Virus record (IMG/VR): IMGVR_UViG_3300037502_001522
Span: 1-36,245 of that record
From: a virus
Strand: one strand, 5' to 3'
DNA length: 36,245 nucleotides
Position numbers and translations under genes: made by a program. Of the stretch, positions 1-5,026 are shown in pieces; within the stretch, counting starts at the first letter, position 1, and each line of letters opens with the position of its first letter. Below the pieces are notes generated by a model that searched no databases, was not told the origin of the DNA, and was given only the letters and a program-made list of their open reading frames with translations.

Positions 1-337
1 CCGTGTTTGCGGTCATTTCAATTGTGATGAACACAGCCGTGTTGCACGACATTAAAAACATTGCATTAGAGATTATCACAATGGAAAGCCGAGTGCTTCA
101 AGCGTTTGTGTGCTTTTCATTAAGTGCTGTGCTTGCAACGTTGCCGATTACTATTTATTCATGGTATAAATCGATAAAGGGATGAGCGCACGTAAACAAC
201 AGACCGCAGTTTAATGGTTTGCTGATAAAATAAATGACATAATTTTTGATGGATTGAGAGAGCGTGTTGAATTATTAAAAAATCAAGCCAAGGCAATAGA
301 GAAGGAGCAGATTAAGGATGCGTATGAACAAGGCGAA
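1..337. repeat. Left copy of a near-terminal repeat
   Basis: Positions 1-127 match 35924-36050 exactly; the first mismatch is T128 versus C36051. Homology then continues imperfectly through the end of the small membrane gene and the start of the next gene, and the last 21 bases of the window (36225-36245) match 317-337. The two copies differ by 15 bp in length. This fits a circular or circularly permuted genome whose closing locus exists as two alleles, or a genuine tandem duplication. An exact run of 127 bases starting at base 1 is what a de Bruijn assembly at k=127 leaves at a branch point. Confidence 0.85.
3..185 (+). CDS. Small two-helix membrane protein, 5'-truncated copy
   Basis: The window cuts the gene; nucleotides 1-2 are the end of an earlier codon, so no start is visible. 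The 60 residues are nearly identical to residues 13-72 of the complete gene at 35890-36108, differing near the C terminus (ITIYSWYK here, ITLFTWYK there). There are two hydrophobic segments separated by a short polar stretch and a basic C terminus, as in small phage holins, but no holin family is recognised with certainty. The stop overlaps the next ATG (ATGA). It is probably the allelic or duplicated version of the gene at the other end of the window. Confidence 0.75.
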   Translation: MFAVISIVMNTAVLHDIKNIALEIITMESRVLQAFVCFSLSAVLATLPITIYSWYKSIKG

Positions 338-427
338 AGTGATGGCTATAAACAATTTATAATTAACATTGACAAAAGATATGAGTCATTTGAACAATAC
401 TACAAAGAAACCTATGAGCGCAACTAA
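182..427 (+). pseudogene. Broken copy of a small KQTAV...EQI-type phage protein
   Basis: The frame opens at ATG 182, overlapping the upstream stop, and meets TAA at 212-214 exactly where related copies have a codon before Trp (QTAV-stop-W). After the stop it stays open for 70 codons to TAA 425-427, with the family signature EKEQIKDAYEQGE. Relatives are at 414-608 and 36105-36245. No in-frame ATG follows the stop, so it should not give a full protein unless the stop is suppressed. Joining 36245 to position 338 would rebuild an intact gene, so this may be a defective allele rather than a separate locus. Confidence 0.7.
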
Positions 428-608
428 AAAACAGACCGCAGTACAATGGTTGGTAGAGAAATTAATGAAAGGTGATTTTGTAAACAATCCCGATGAATTA
501 ATTGAAAGAGCCAATGCAATGCATGAGGAGCAGATATGCACCGCCTACCTCGCTGGTGATTGCCAAAATATGTTACCACACGAATATTTTAAAGAAACCT
601 ATGATTGA
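414..608 (+). CDS. Small hypothetical protein of the KQTAVxWL family
   Basis: A 64-aa soluble, charged protein. I chose ATG 414 rather than 369 because residues from here align with its paralogues (MSATKKQTAVQWLVEKL). The context is AAACCTATG, as at other starts in this phage. The N-terminal KQTAVxWL and central E-x-E-Q-I segments are typical of a short ORF common in Bacteroidetes phages; its function is not known to me. It overlaps the pseudogene upstream by 14 bp and the DUF5675 gene downstream by 8 bp, so it is probably translationally coupled within the lysis-side operon. Confidence 0.75.
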   Translation: MSATKKQTAVQWLVEKLMKGDFVNNPDELIERANAMHEEQICTAYLAGDCQNMLPHEYFKETYD

Positions 609-1032
609 AGCAACATTAACCCGCATCCCGCAGCGCACGCAAACGCTTGGCAAACTGATTGTAAAGCAAAACAACGCAGTAATATTCGATTGTGACACGA
701 TTGAACTGCCGTGGCTGAACAACCAACCGCAAATATCCTGCATACCTATTGGCACTTATAACGTTGTTTACAGAGAAAGTGCAAAATATCCAAGGCATTA
801 TCACATTCAAAACGTACCTAATCGCAGTTGGATATTAATTCATCAAGCCAACTATGTAGGCAGTAAGAACCCATCCACACGCAAAGCAGACCTATTAGGG
901 TGCATCGGTGTTGGTCGTGGCTATGCTGACCTTAACGGTGATGGCATCGTAGAACTAACACGCTCAAATGCAACGCTAAAACAAATGCTTGCGGTTATTG
1001 GTACTAACTCTTTTAGATTGACAATACTATGA
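601..1032 (+). CDS. DUF5675 family protein
   Basis: 143 aa from ATG 601, in the AAACCTATG context. A longer frame from 502 runs through the previous gene and is not credible. The layout is typical of DUF5675: N-terminal TLTRIPQRTQTLGKL, then the core IPIGTYNVVY, HIQNVPNRSWILIHQ and GCIGVG, resembling a small all-beta domain with a conserved IH and G-C motif. The family is common in phages and often sits next to holin genes. A link to lysis or cell-wall metabolism is an inference from position, since the activity is not established. Its stop overlaps the next start (ATGA). Confidence 0.75.
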   Translation: MIEATLTRIPQRTQTLGKLIVKQNNAVIFDCDTIELPWLNNQPQISCIPIGTYNVVYRESAKYPRHYHIQNVPNRSWILIHQANYVGSKNPSTRKADLLGCIGVGRGYADLNGDGIVELTRSNATLKQMLAVIGTNSFRLTIL

Positions 1033-1205
1033 TAAAAGGCAAACGCTACAATTACTCTGGCAAGGTCATAACCTACTTGCGATTGATAAACATACCCATT
1101 GCAGGCCGTTTAATGCCCCACATGGAATTCGCAGCCGAAAGCGGTAATAAGTTCACAATGACTATTAAGGAGTTTGAGAGGTTGAAATTACAGGAAGTGA
1201 TATGA
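1029..1205 (+). CDS. Small basic hypothetical protein (58 aa)
   Basis: Opens at ATG 1029, overlapping the DUF5675 stop as ATGA, and closes with TGA 1203-1205, overlapping the next ATG at 1202. The protein starts MIKGKRYNYSGKVITYLRL and is basic with no clear membrane segment. I do not recognise a family. The four-base overlaps on both sides argue that it is a real gene in a tightly coupled operon. Confidence 0.65.
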   Translation: MIKGKRYNYSGKVITYLRLINIPIAGRLMPHMEFAAESGNKFTMTIKEFERLKLQEVI

Positions 1206-1405
1206 GCGAAGCCGTGAACCATCCAAAGCACTACGGAGGCGAGGGCAATCCGTTTGAAGTGATTAAAATAATCAATCACTACGACCTTAATTTTGAGTTG
1301 GCGAATGTTATAAAATATGTGTTGAGGGCCGACAAAAAAGGCAACCGAAAACAAGACCTACAAAAAGCATTGTGGTATTTAACGCACGAAATAAACAAGC
1401 AATGA
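1202..1405 (+). CDS. DUF3310 family small phage protein
   Basis: 67 aa. The sequence NHPKHYGGEGNPFEVIKII, then NVIKYVLRADKKGNRKQDLQKALWYL, matches DUF3310, a short domain widespread in phages and often labelled a nucleotide kinase-like protein. The family signature is an N-terminal NHPxHY and a helical AxxYxxRxxxKG segment; both are visible. The enzymatic role is unproven. It overlaps both neighbours by four bases. Confidence 0.8.
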   Translation: MSEAVNHPKHYGGEGNPFEVIKIINHYDLNFELANVIKYVLRADKKGNRKQDLQKALWYLTHEINKQ

Positions 1406-1659
1406 AAATACTCGACTCTTTCAAAAACATCAAGGGCAACTACTCCGCTCGTAAACTATCGGCATTCGTAGCCGTTGCAACATCAATATACATTACCGCT
1501 CGATTAATACCCGCAGCCGCTCAAATAGAAGCACTTTATGCGTGGCTTATTTTCGCTGCGGTTTGTATGGGGATAGTAACCGTTGAGCAGATAGTTAACT
1601 TACGCAATAACACACCCGAACCAAAGATAGACCGAAGAGAGGAGGGTGCAGGATGTTAG
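1402..1659 (+). CDS. Two-helix membrane protein, holin-like
   Basis: 85 aa from ATG 1402, which overlaps the previous stop; the longer frame from 1372 lies within DUF3310. A charged N terminus (KILDSFKNIKGNYSARK) precedes two hydrophobic helices at about residues 20-40 and 45-65 and a polar, acidic and basic tail. Size, two helices and the lysis-cluster position suggest a holin or holin-associated protein; that role is inferred. The tail codes GGAGG near 1640-1645, a rare good ribosome-binding site for the next gene. Confidence 0.6.
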   Translation: MKILDSFKNIKGNYSARKLSAFVAVATSIYITARLIPAAAQIEALYAWLIFAAVCMGIVTVEQIVNLRNNTPEPKIDRREEGAGC

Positions 1660-2075
1660 TTTGCAATCCACGTATAATGACCTTTAAGTTTACCGTACCC
1701 GATATGATGCCGAGCGAGGGCATTCAAAAGATTGCGGGGTTCAGTCGTGGGCATCATAAAATCAATTCGGTTAGAATAGGCATCAACCGAAGCGAAGACA
1801 CAAGCACCTGCCGATTGTTTCTATACACATACCTTAACGGCAAGCAAATAAGCAAGTACATTTGTGAAGTGCAAGTGGGCGAACTTTGTCACGTAACGCT
1901 CAAAATGAGCCGTTACGAATACTATTGCATAGTGAACGAAACAGCGCAAGGGTTTACATTTCCGAGCCGAAGAACGTTGCCTATTGGCTATACATTAGGG
2001 TCGTATGCAGAACAAGACCATACCGGGGCGCGAGTGCCGTTTGATGTTGAGGTTAAAAATATTATTGTAGTATGA
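1653..2075 (+). CDS. Conserved beta-rich phage hypothetical protein
   Basis: 140 aa, soluble and beta-rich, with the pattern FKFTVP...IQKIAGFSRGHHKINSVRIGI...CRLFLYTYLNGK. This resembles a family I associate with Bacteroidetes phages whose role is unknown. ATG 1653 follows a GGAGGGTG motif at the proper spacing, one of few Shine-Dalgarno-like sites here, and overlaps the upstream gene by 7 bp. The stop overlaps the next ATG. The lysis-cluster position suggests a cell-envelope role, without direct evidence. Confidence 0.6.
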   Translation: MLVCNPRIMTFKFTVPDMMPSEGIQKIAGFSRGHHKINSVRIGINRSEDTSTCRLFLYTYLNGKQISKYICEVQVGELCHVTLKMSRYEYYCIVNETAQGFTFPSRRTLPIGYTLGSYAEQDHTGARVPFDVEVKNIIVV

Positions 2076-2512
2076 GAATTTACCTGCAATTAGCCGCATT
2101 GTTGTTGGTATTAATAGCAATGACTTATCGAACCTGCCACAGAACGAACGTAGAGCCGTTTAATGTCGGTCATAACATCGATAGCTTGCTCGCCCAAACC
2201 GAAGTGCTGCGGGAACGTGCAAGAATAGCCGAGAGTCGAAGCCGTGTACGTGATACCGTGTATGTTACAAGGGTAAAGTACATTCGCACCATTGCACCTG
2301 CCGAGTGTGATACATTTATTCAGTTGGTTGTTGCCGAGTGTGATACCATTATCCAAATCAAAGAAGTTGAGATTGCGGTTAAAGATAGCGTAATTGTTGC
2401 CGACTCAACGCTCATAGTAGCTCAACATAAAGAGATACGCAAACAGCGCAGGCACAAGCGCATTGCGGTATTAGGGGCGGTAATGATATTTATTTTGTCG
2501 GTGTTAAATTAA
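2072..2512 (+). CDS. Spanin-like membrane protein
   Basis: 146 aa. An N-terminal hydrophobic segment (about residues 5-17) is followed by a long hydrophilic helical region with paired CDTFIQL / CDTIIQI motifs near residues 79-94 and a second hydrophobic segment near 129-144. The build recalls Rz-type i-spanins (membrane anchor plus coiled coil) but with a C-terminal segment as well. It is the last gene before a strong hairpin terminator, as expected for the end of a lysis operon. The spanin role is an inference from architecture and position; no family match is certain. Confidence 0.5.
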   Translation: MRIYLQLAALLLVLIAMTYRTCHRTNVEPFNVGHNIDSLLAQTEVLRERARIAESRSRVRDTVYVTRVKYIRTIAPAECDTFIQLVVAECDTIIQIKEVEIAVKDSVIVADSTLIVAQHKEIRKQRRHKRIAVLGAVMIFILSVLN

Positions 2513-2524
2513 TTACTATATTTG
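2494..2524 (+). promoter_or_regulatory. Bacteroidetes-type promoter ahead of a terminator
   Basis: TTTG at 2494-2497, a 19-bp spacer and TATATTTG at 2517-2524 match the -33 TTTG / -7 TAnnTTTG consensus exactly. Transcription should start near 2530. The first feature downstream is the hairpin terminator at 2561-2587, so the likely product is a very short RNA, unless readthrough carries on to the gene at 2671. Confidence 0.6.
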
Positions 2525-2560
2525 ACCACGTTTTCATAGGCGTTAAATTTGTTTTAAAGG

Positions 2561-2587
2561 GCAGTTCAGAAATGAGCTGCTTTTTTT
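2561..2587 (+). terminator. Intrinsic terminator with GAAA tetraloop
   Basis: An 8-bp stem, GCAGTTCA (2561-2568) with TGAGCTGC (2573-2580), including one G-U pair, closes a GAAA loop and is followed by seven T residues (2581-2587). It sits 49 bp after the spanin-like gene and would end the lysis operon. It would also end any RNA from the promoter at 2494-2524. Confidence 0.85.
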
Positions 2588-2614
2588 GTTTTAACAAATT
2601 TTAACAAAATAAAG

Positions 2615-2645
2615 TTTGCAGATATGAAAAATAGGTTGATATTTG
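2615..2645 (+). promoter_or_regulatory. Promoter for the 2671-3279 operon
   Basis: TTTG at 2615-2618, a 19-bp spacer and GATATTTG at 2638-2645 (one mismatch to TAnnTTTG). The expected start is near 2651, giving a leader of about 20 nt before ATG 2671. Confidence 0.55.
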
Positions 2646-2670
2646 TGCCAACAAATTAAAAAACAAACCT

Positions 2671-3009
2671 ATGAAAAGCACATTTGAAAAAACAGAATTT
2701 AACACAGATTTCGACCACACAACGCCTATCGTTACTATGATGAATGAAATGGGATATACAAATGTAAAAGTTGAAACCTGCTTAACTAATGGTCTTTCTC
2801 ACTATGTTAGATTAAACGTTGAAGTGTTAAATGAGGGCAAATGTTGGGCAGATATGTTTATTTATGACGGAAAAACAGACATCACCATACGTATCAGCGA
2901 CCATGTTTCTGGACTTGAAAAAAATTGCGGGGGCGTTTGCGGAAACAAAATGACAATGTTCGCTTTCAAAGAATTAATTGAAACAGGAGCAATAAAATCA
3001 ACAAATTAA
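2671..3009 (+). CDS. Hypothetical protein (112 aa), early operon
   Basis: Begins at ATG 2671 in the context AAACCTATG, just after a promoter and terminator pair, so it heads a separate, probably early, transcript. The protein is acidic, soluble and contains a cysteine pair region (ISDHVSGLEKNCGGVCGNK). No family is recognised. Neighbours downstream are a 27-aa membrane peptide and a small basic protein, a composition typical of host-takeover genes. Confidence 0.7.
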   Translation: MKSTFEKTEFNTDFDHTTPIVTMMNEMGYTNVKVETCLTNGLSHYVRLNVEVLNEGKCWADMFIYDGKTDITIRISDHVSGLEKNCGGVCGNKMTMFAFKELIETGAIKSTN

Positions 3010-3025
3010 AACAAAACAAATAACT

Positions 3026-3109
3026 ATGGCAACAATACTCCTACTAATCTTCACAACAGCAACGCTCACTTGGGCAGCAACATCACAACGTAATAACGCA
3101 AAGAAATGA
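3026..3109 (+). CDS. 27-aa membrane peptide
   Basis: Reads MATILLLIFTTATLTW and then a short polar tail ending NAKK. A single hydrophobic helix fills most of it. Its TGA (3107-3109) overlaps the next ATG (3106), which supports translation. The function is unknown; tiny membrane peptides of this type occur in phage early and lysis regions. Confidence 0.5.
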   Translation: MATILLLIFTTATLTWAATSQRNNAKK

Positions 3110-3279
3110 CCAGACCACACTCCGACAGAAACCAAGGGCGCAAATTAGAGCCAAAATCCGTTCGCATACGCATACCCGAAATGTACCGTGACCACATCCG
3201 AGCAGAAATAAAACGGCTTAAAGCGACACCCGAATACAAGGCGGTTATGAAGCGGATAAATGATGAGGATGGGGATTGA
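3106..3279 (+). CDS. Small basic hypothetical protein (57 aa)
   Basis: Starts MTRPHSDRNQGRKLEPKSVR and is rich in Arg and Lys, with the predicted helix MYRDHIRAEIKRLKATPEYK. ATGA overlap with the peptide upstream argues for a phage backbone gene. Its TGA stop (3277-3279) lies within the left R box of the first attC-like site (TGAAC), so the cassette array begins directly at its 3' end. It could also be the gene of a first cassette, but I found no matching cassette start upstream. A nucleic-acid-binding role is possible from charge alone. Confidence 0.6.
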   Translation: MTRPHSDRNQGRKLEPKSVRIRIPEMYRDHIRAEIKRLKATPEYKAVMKRINDEDGD

Positions 3280-3353
3280 ACGTTTTGCAGCTATACGCAG
3301 TTGTGTGTCGGCTTTGTGCGGTGGGAAAATTGCGTATAGCTGCTGTTATAAGC
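3278..3353 (+). repeat. attC-like site 1
   Basis: Left arm GAAC-GTTTT-GCAGCTATACGCA (to 3299); right arm TGCGTATAGCTGC (3331-3343)-T-GTTATAAGC (3345-3353). The 13-bp L arms pair perfectly, AAC pairs with GTT, and the spacers are 5 and 1 nt, as in asymmetric attC sites. The loop is 31 nt. Unlike the other sites, its left box (TTGAAC) has no complementary cassette start upstream, so this may be the junction with phage DNA. Confidence 0.75.
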
Positions 3354-3393
3354 TGGGCGGTTTAATTAGTAAAAACTTAAATAGAACGATAAA

Positions 3394-3561
3394 ATGAAAA
3401 TAGAAACTCGAATAAAAACAGGAAAATTAAAAGGTTGGACAATTCGTAAATCAAAGCACGGTTGGTATGACCTATATTCTAATGGTGGAATAAGCCAAAC
3501 ACAAGGCAAACACACGCTTGAAGAAATTAAAGAAATTGTCAAATCGAAGCAGTCAAGTTAG
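3394..3561 (+). CDS. Cassette 2 orphan protein (55 aa)
   Basis: MKIETRIKTGKLKGWTIRKS onward, with aromatic residues (HGWYDLYSN) and a C-terminal helix EEIKEIVKSK; the overall look is a small beta-hairpin-helix protein. No family is recognised. It begins 41 bp after the cassette boundary and stops 4 bp before attC site 2, the classic cassette spacing. There is no recognisable promoter inside the cassette, so expression probably depends on readthrough. Confidence 0.65.
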   Translation: MKIETRIKTGKLKGWTIRKSKHGWYDLYSNGGISQTQGKHTLEEIKEIVKSKQSS

Positions 3562-3565
3562 CCTT

Positions 3566-3647
3566 GCTTATAACGTGATGCAGATTTGCGAATTGGCTGT
3601 ATACACAAAGTACTTGTCAGCCATTTTGCAAATGTGCTGTTATAAGC
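3566..3647 (+). repeat. attC-like site 2
   Basis: GCTTATAAC (3566-3574), spacer GTGAT, GCA-G-ATTTGC (3580-3589) and TGGCTG (3594-3599) pair with CAGCCA (3618-3623), GCAAAT-G-TGC (3628-3637), spacer T and GTTATAAGC (3639-3647). The outer nine bases are perfectly complementary. G83/G34-type mismatches inside the arm correspond to the extrahelical bases that orient strand choice in known attC sites. The loop is 18 nt. Confidence 0.85.
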
Positions 3648-3655
3648 TGCCAAAA

Positions 3656-4132
3656 CTATTTTGTCTTATTATGTTTAACTGTATTTTTTGTCAATGAGTC
3701 TATTTTAAATTCAAGTTCACTAATTTTTATGTCTTTTATGTTTAATTGGTTAGATACATATATTCCACAAATTCCTATTGCTAAAATACTAATGGCATTA
3801 AGTATAGCAGCTGTTGTCTTAGCAATTGTCCAAATTGTTTGTCTTGTTTGGATTTTGGTTTCATACATAAAACCACCACGTTCTAAAAAAAGTCGTCCAT
3901 GAATAGTAATATAATACGTCTTAGTATTAGTATTGTCGCCATTTACTTTTGTAAGATAATTGAAGTTCGTCAATTTGTCGTCACACAATTTTTCAAGAAT
4001 CATGTACAATTCTTTATTAGTAAATGTGTCGTTAAATTTACGTTTAATTTGAAGATGTGTTTCAGGAAATTGCTCGTCATTGTCGAGATACATCAAAACT
4101 TTGTCAAGTTGTTTTGCAGCAGATTTATTCAT
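3656..4132 (-). CDS. Cassette 3: winged-helix-like plus membrane-anchor protein
   Basis: 158 aa, and the only convincing minus-strand gene in the window. Residues 1-88 look like a winged-helix fold (ETHLQIKRKFNDTFTNKELYMIL, then TKTYYITIHGRLFLERGGF). Residues about 103-125 form one transmembrane helix, and 133-150 a short coiled coil. Similar wHTH-membrane orphans are common in Bacteroidetes genomes; their role is unknown to me. The ATG complement (4130-4132) lies 22 bp inside attC site 3 and the stop lies 16 bp from the cassette start, so it fills its cassette in reverse. Reverse cassettes carrying their own promoter are often toxin-antitoxin or defence genes, but no such family is recognisable. 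Confidence 0.7.
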   Translation of the reverse strand: MNKSAAKQLDKVLMYLDNDEQFPETHLQIKRKFNDTFTNKELYMILEKLCDDKLTNFNYLTKVNGDNTNTKTYYITIHGRLFLERGGFMYETKIQTRQTIWTIAKTTAAILNAISILAIGICGIYVSNQLNIKDIKISELEFKIDSLTKNTVKHNKTK

Positions 4133-4153
4133 GATTCGTGTGTCAAATTGGTT

Positions 4154-4289
4154 GCTTATAACGTTTTGCAGCTACCAGAAGGGCGGGATTTTAACCACAA
4201 AATAAACTTAGAAAGATGAATGATAATTTAACCACAAATGTTTCTAACGAAGCAGAAAGCCCCGCCTTTTTGGTAGGTGCTGTTAGCGG
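4154..4289 (+). repeat. attC-like site 3
   Basis: Left: GCTTATAAC (4154-4162), GTTTT, GCAG-CTACCAGAAGGGCGGG (to 4187). Right: CCCGCC (4261-4266), TTTTTGGTAG and GTGCT-GTTAGCGG (4282-4289). The 16-nt arms pair throughout apart from a G-U pair and single offsets. The 73-nt loop holds ATG 4216 and the sequence AATTTAACCAC (4225-4235), also found in sites 4 and 5. Confidence 0.8.
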
Positions 4290-4455
4290 ACAGTTGCCGA
4301 CTAACGAAGAAATAGATTTAATAATTGAGCAGGATTTGCCATTTAGCGAAGAATATCAGAAATGCTCTGAAAAGGAAAAGGCACTTATGTTAGCGGCAAC
4401 GAAAGCTGGAGCAAAGTGGTTTCGTTATTCGCTGATTGAAGGCAATTTCCGCTAA
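4216..4455 (+). CDS. Cassette 4 orphan protein starting inside attC site 3
   Basis: 79 aa. ATG 4216 is in the loop of attC site 3; residues 1-22 (MNDNLTTNVSNEAESPAFLV and on) are coded by the attC of the upstream cassette, and only from Val-Ser-Gly-Gln onward by cassette 4 itself. Cassette 4 has no ATG near its 5' end (the first internal Met is at about residue 59), so the upstream attC seems to supply the start. The cassette part, QLPTNEEIDLIIEQ then EKEKALMLAATKAGAKWFRY, is acidic-helical with no family recognised. TAA 4453-4455 lies in the R'' box of attC site 4. Confidence 0.6.
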   Translation: MNDNLTTNVSNEAESPAFLVGAVSGQLPTNEEIDLIIEQDLPFSEEYQKCSEKEKALMLAATKAGAKWFRYSLIEGNFR

Positions 4456-4583
4456 CGTGTTTTCGCTTTGCGTTCGTGCGGTTTTCGGAGCACGGAACTG
4501 TCAACCTGCACTGATGCCAAATAGAAGCACTACACTTGAATTAACCACGTCTGCCCGCATGACGCAAAACGAATGTTGGCAGC
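4451..4583 (+). repeat. attC-like site 4
   Basis: GCTAAC (4451-4456), then TTCGCTTTGCGTTCGTGCGG (4462-4481), pairs with CCGCAT-GACGCAAAACGAA (4555-4573) and GTTGGCAGC (4575-4583). The outer boxes differ (GCTAAC versus GTTGGC) because the right box belongs to the next cassette; the boxes match once each cassette is considered as a circle. The 73-nt loop contains ATG 4514 and GAATTAACCACG. Confidence 0.75.
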
Positions 4584-4615
4584 TGGCCTTTAATAAGTCA
4601 CAAATTAAAATTTAA
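4514..4615 (+). CDS. Short reading frame in attC loop 4 (possible leader peptide)
   Basis: 33 codons from ATG 4514 in the attC loop through the right arm into the leader of cassette 5, ending at TAA 4613-4615, six bases before the cassette 5 start at 4622. It includes LELTTSARMTQNECWQLAF. The Leu-Thr-Thr triplet is in the same frame as in the starts at 4216 and 4957. Translation could bring ribosomes to the start of cassette 5. Translation is inferred only from the shared ATG and LTT arrangement. Confidence 0.35.
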   Translation: MPNRSTTLELTTSARMTQNECWQLAFNKSQIKI

Positions 4616-4621
4616 ATACAA

Positions 4622-4885
4622 ATGGAAGAACAGGAATTAGTCCTTGAACAAGGCAAAATCTATTACCTTGACTATGGTAATAACACTCAAATTGTTGGTC
4701 GATATAAAGAAAGCGATACGTGTAACCACTTCTTTTATGACTTACTCCATTACTGGAATGGTTACGAAAGTTTTAGACACACAAATCAACATTGTGTAAA
4801 AAGTGGTATTGAAAACATACGCAGGGCTTCAAAGTCTGAAATTCACAATTTAGTCAAACATGAAATTGACAACGATTGTATTTAG
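4622..4885 (+). CDS. Cassette 5 orphan protein (87 aa)
   Basis: An acidic, aromatic-rich small protein: MEEQELVLEQGKIYYLDYGN then IVGRYKESDTCNHFFYDLLHYW. The first half looks like a small SH3-like beta barrel (a sequence such as GKIYYLDYGNNTQIVGRYK), although I cannot assign a family. It starts 46 bp after the cassette boundary and ends 4 bp before attC site 5. It has its own ATG, unlike cassette 4. Confidence 0.65.
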   Translation: MEEQELVLEQGKIYYLDYGNNTQIVGRYKESDTCNHFFYDLLHYWNGYESFRHTNQHCVKSGIENIRRASKSEIHNLVKHEIDNDCI

Positions 4886-4889
4886 GCTT

Positions 4890-5026
4890 GCTGCCAACGG
4901 ATTGGGGCTTTGCGAAGGGCAAGGCATAGAATTACAAATGTTCAAAATTAGTACAAATGATAGATAGAATTACAAATGCTCAATTAACCACCGAAGCCTT
5001 GCCTTTTGCAAAACCCTTGTTAGCAG
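4890..5026 (+). repeat. attC-like site 5
   Basis: GCTGCCAAC (4890-4898), then GGGGCTTTGCGAAGGGCAAGGC (4904-4925), pairs with GCCTTGCCTTTTGCAAAACCC (4996-5016) and GTTAGCAG (5019-5026). The 70-nt loop has ATG 4957 and CAATTAACCACC (4981-4992). The left box is complementary to the start of cassette 5 (TTGGCAGC, 4576-4583). Confidence 0.8.

Noticed and set aside
2561-2572. GTTCAG in the terminator stem as the 5' end of a first cassette
   Set aside because: Only about five of seven bases would complement the left box of attC 1, and the bases are explained by the terminator hairpin.
3899-4219. Plus-strand frame of 106 aa opposite the cassette 3 gene
   Set aside because: Antisense shadow of the winged-helix/membrane gene; its composition is not protein-like and it runs into attC 3.
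3278-5026. CRISPR array interpretation of the spaced palindromes
   Set aside because: Units differ in sequence, length and loop, and the 'spacers' are 168-900 bp genes.
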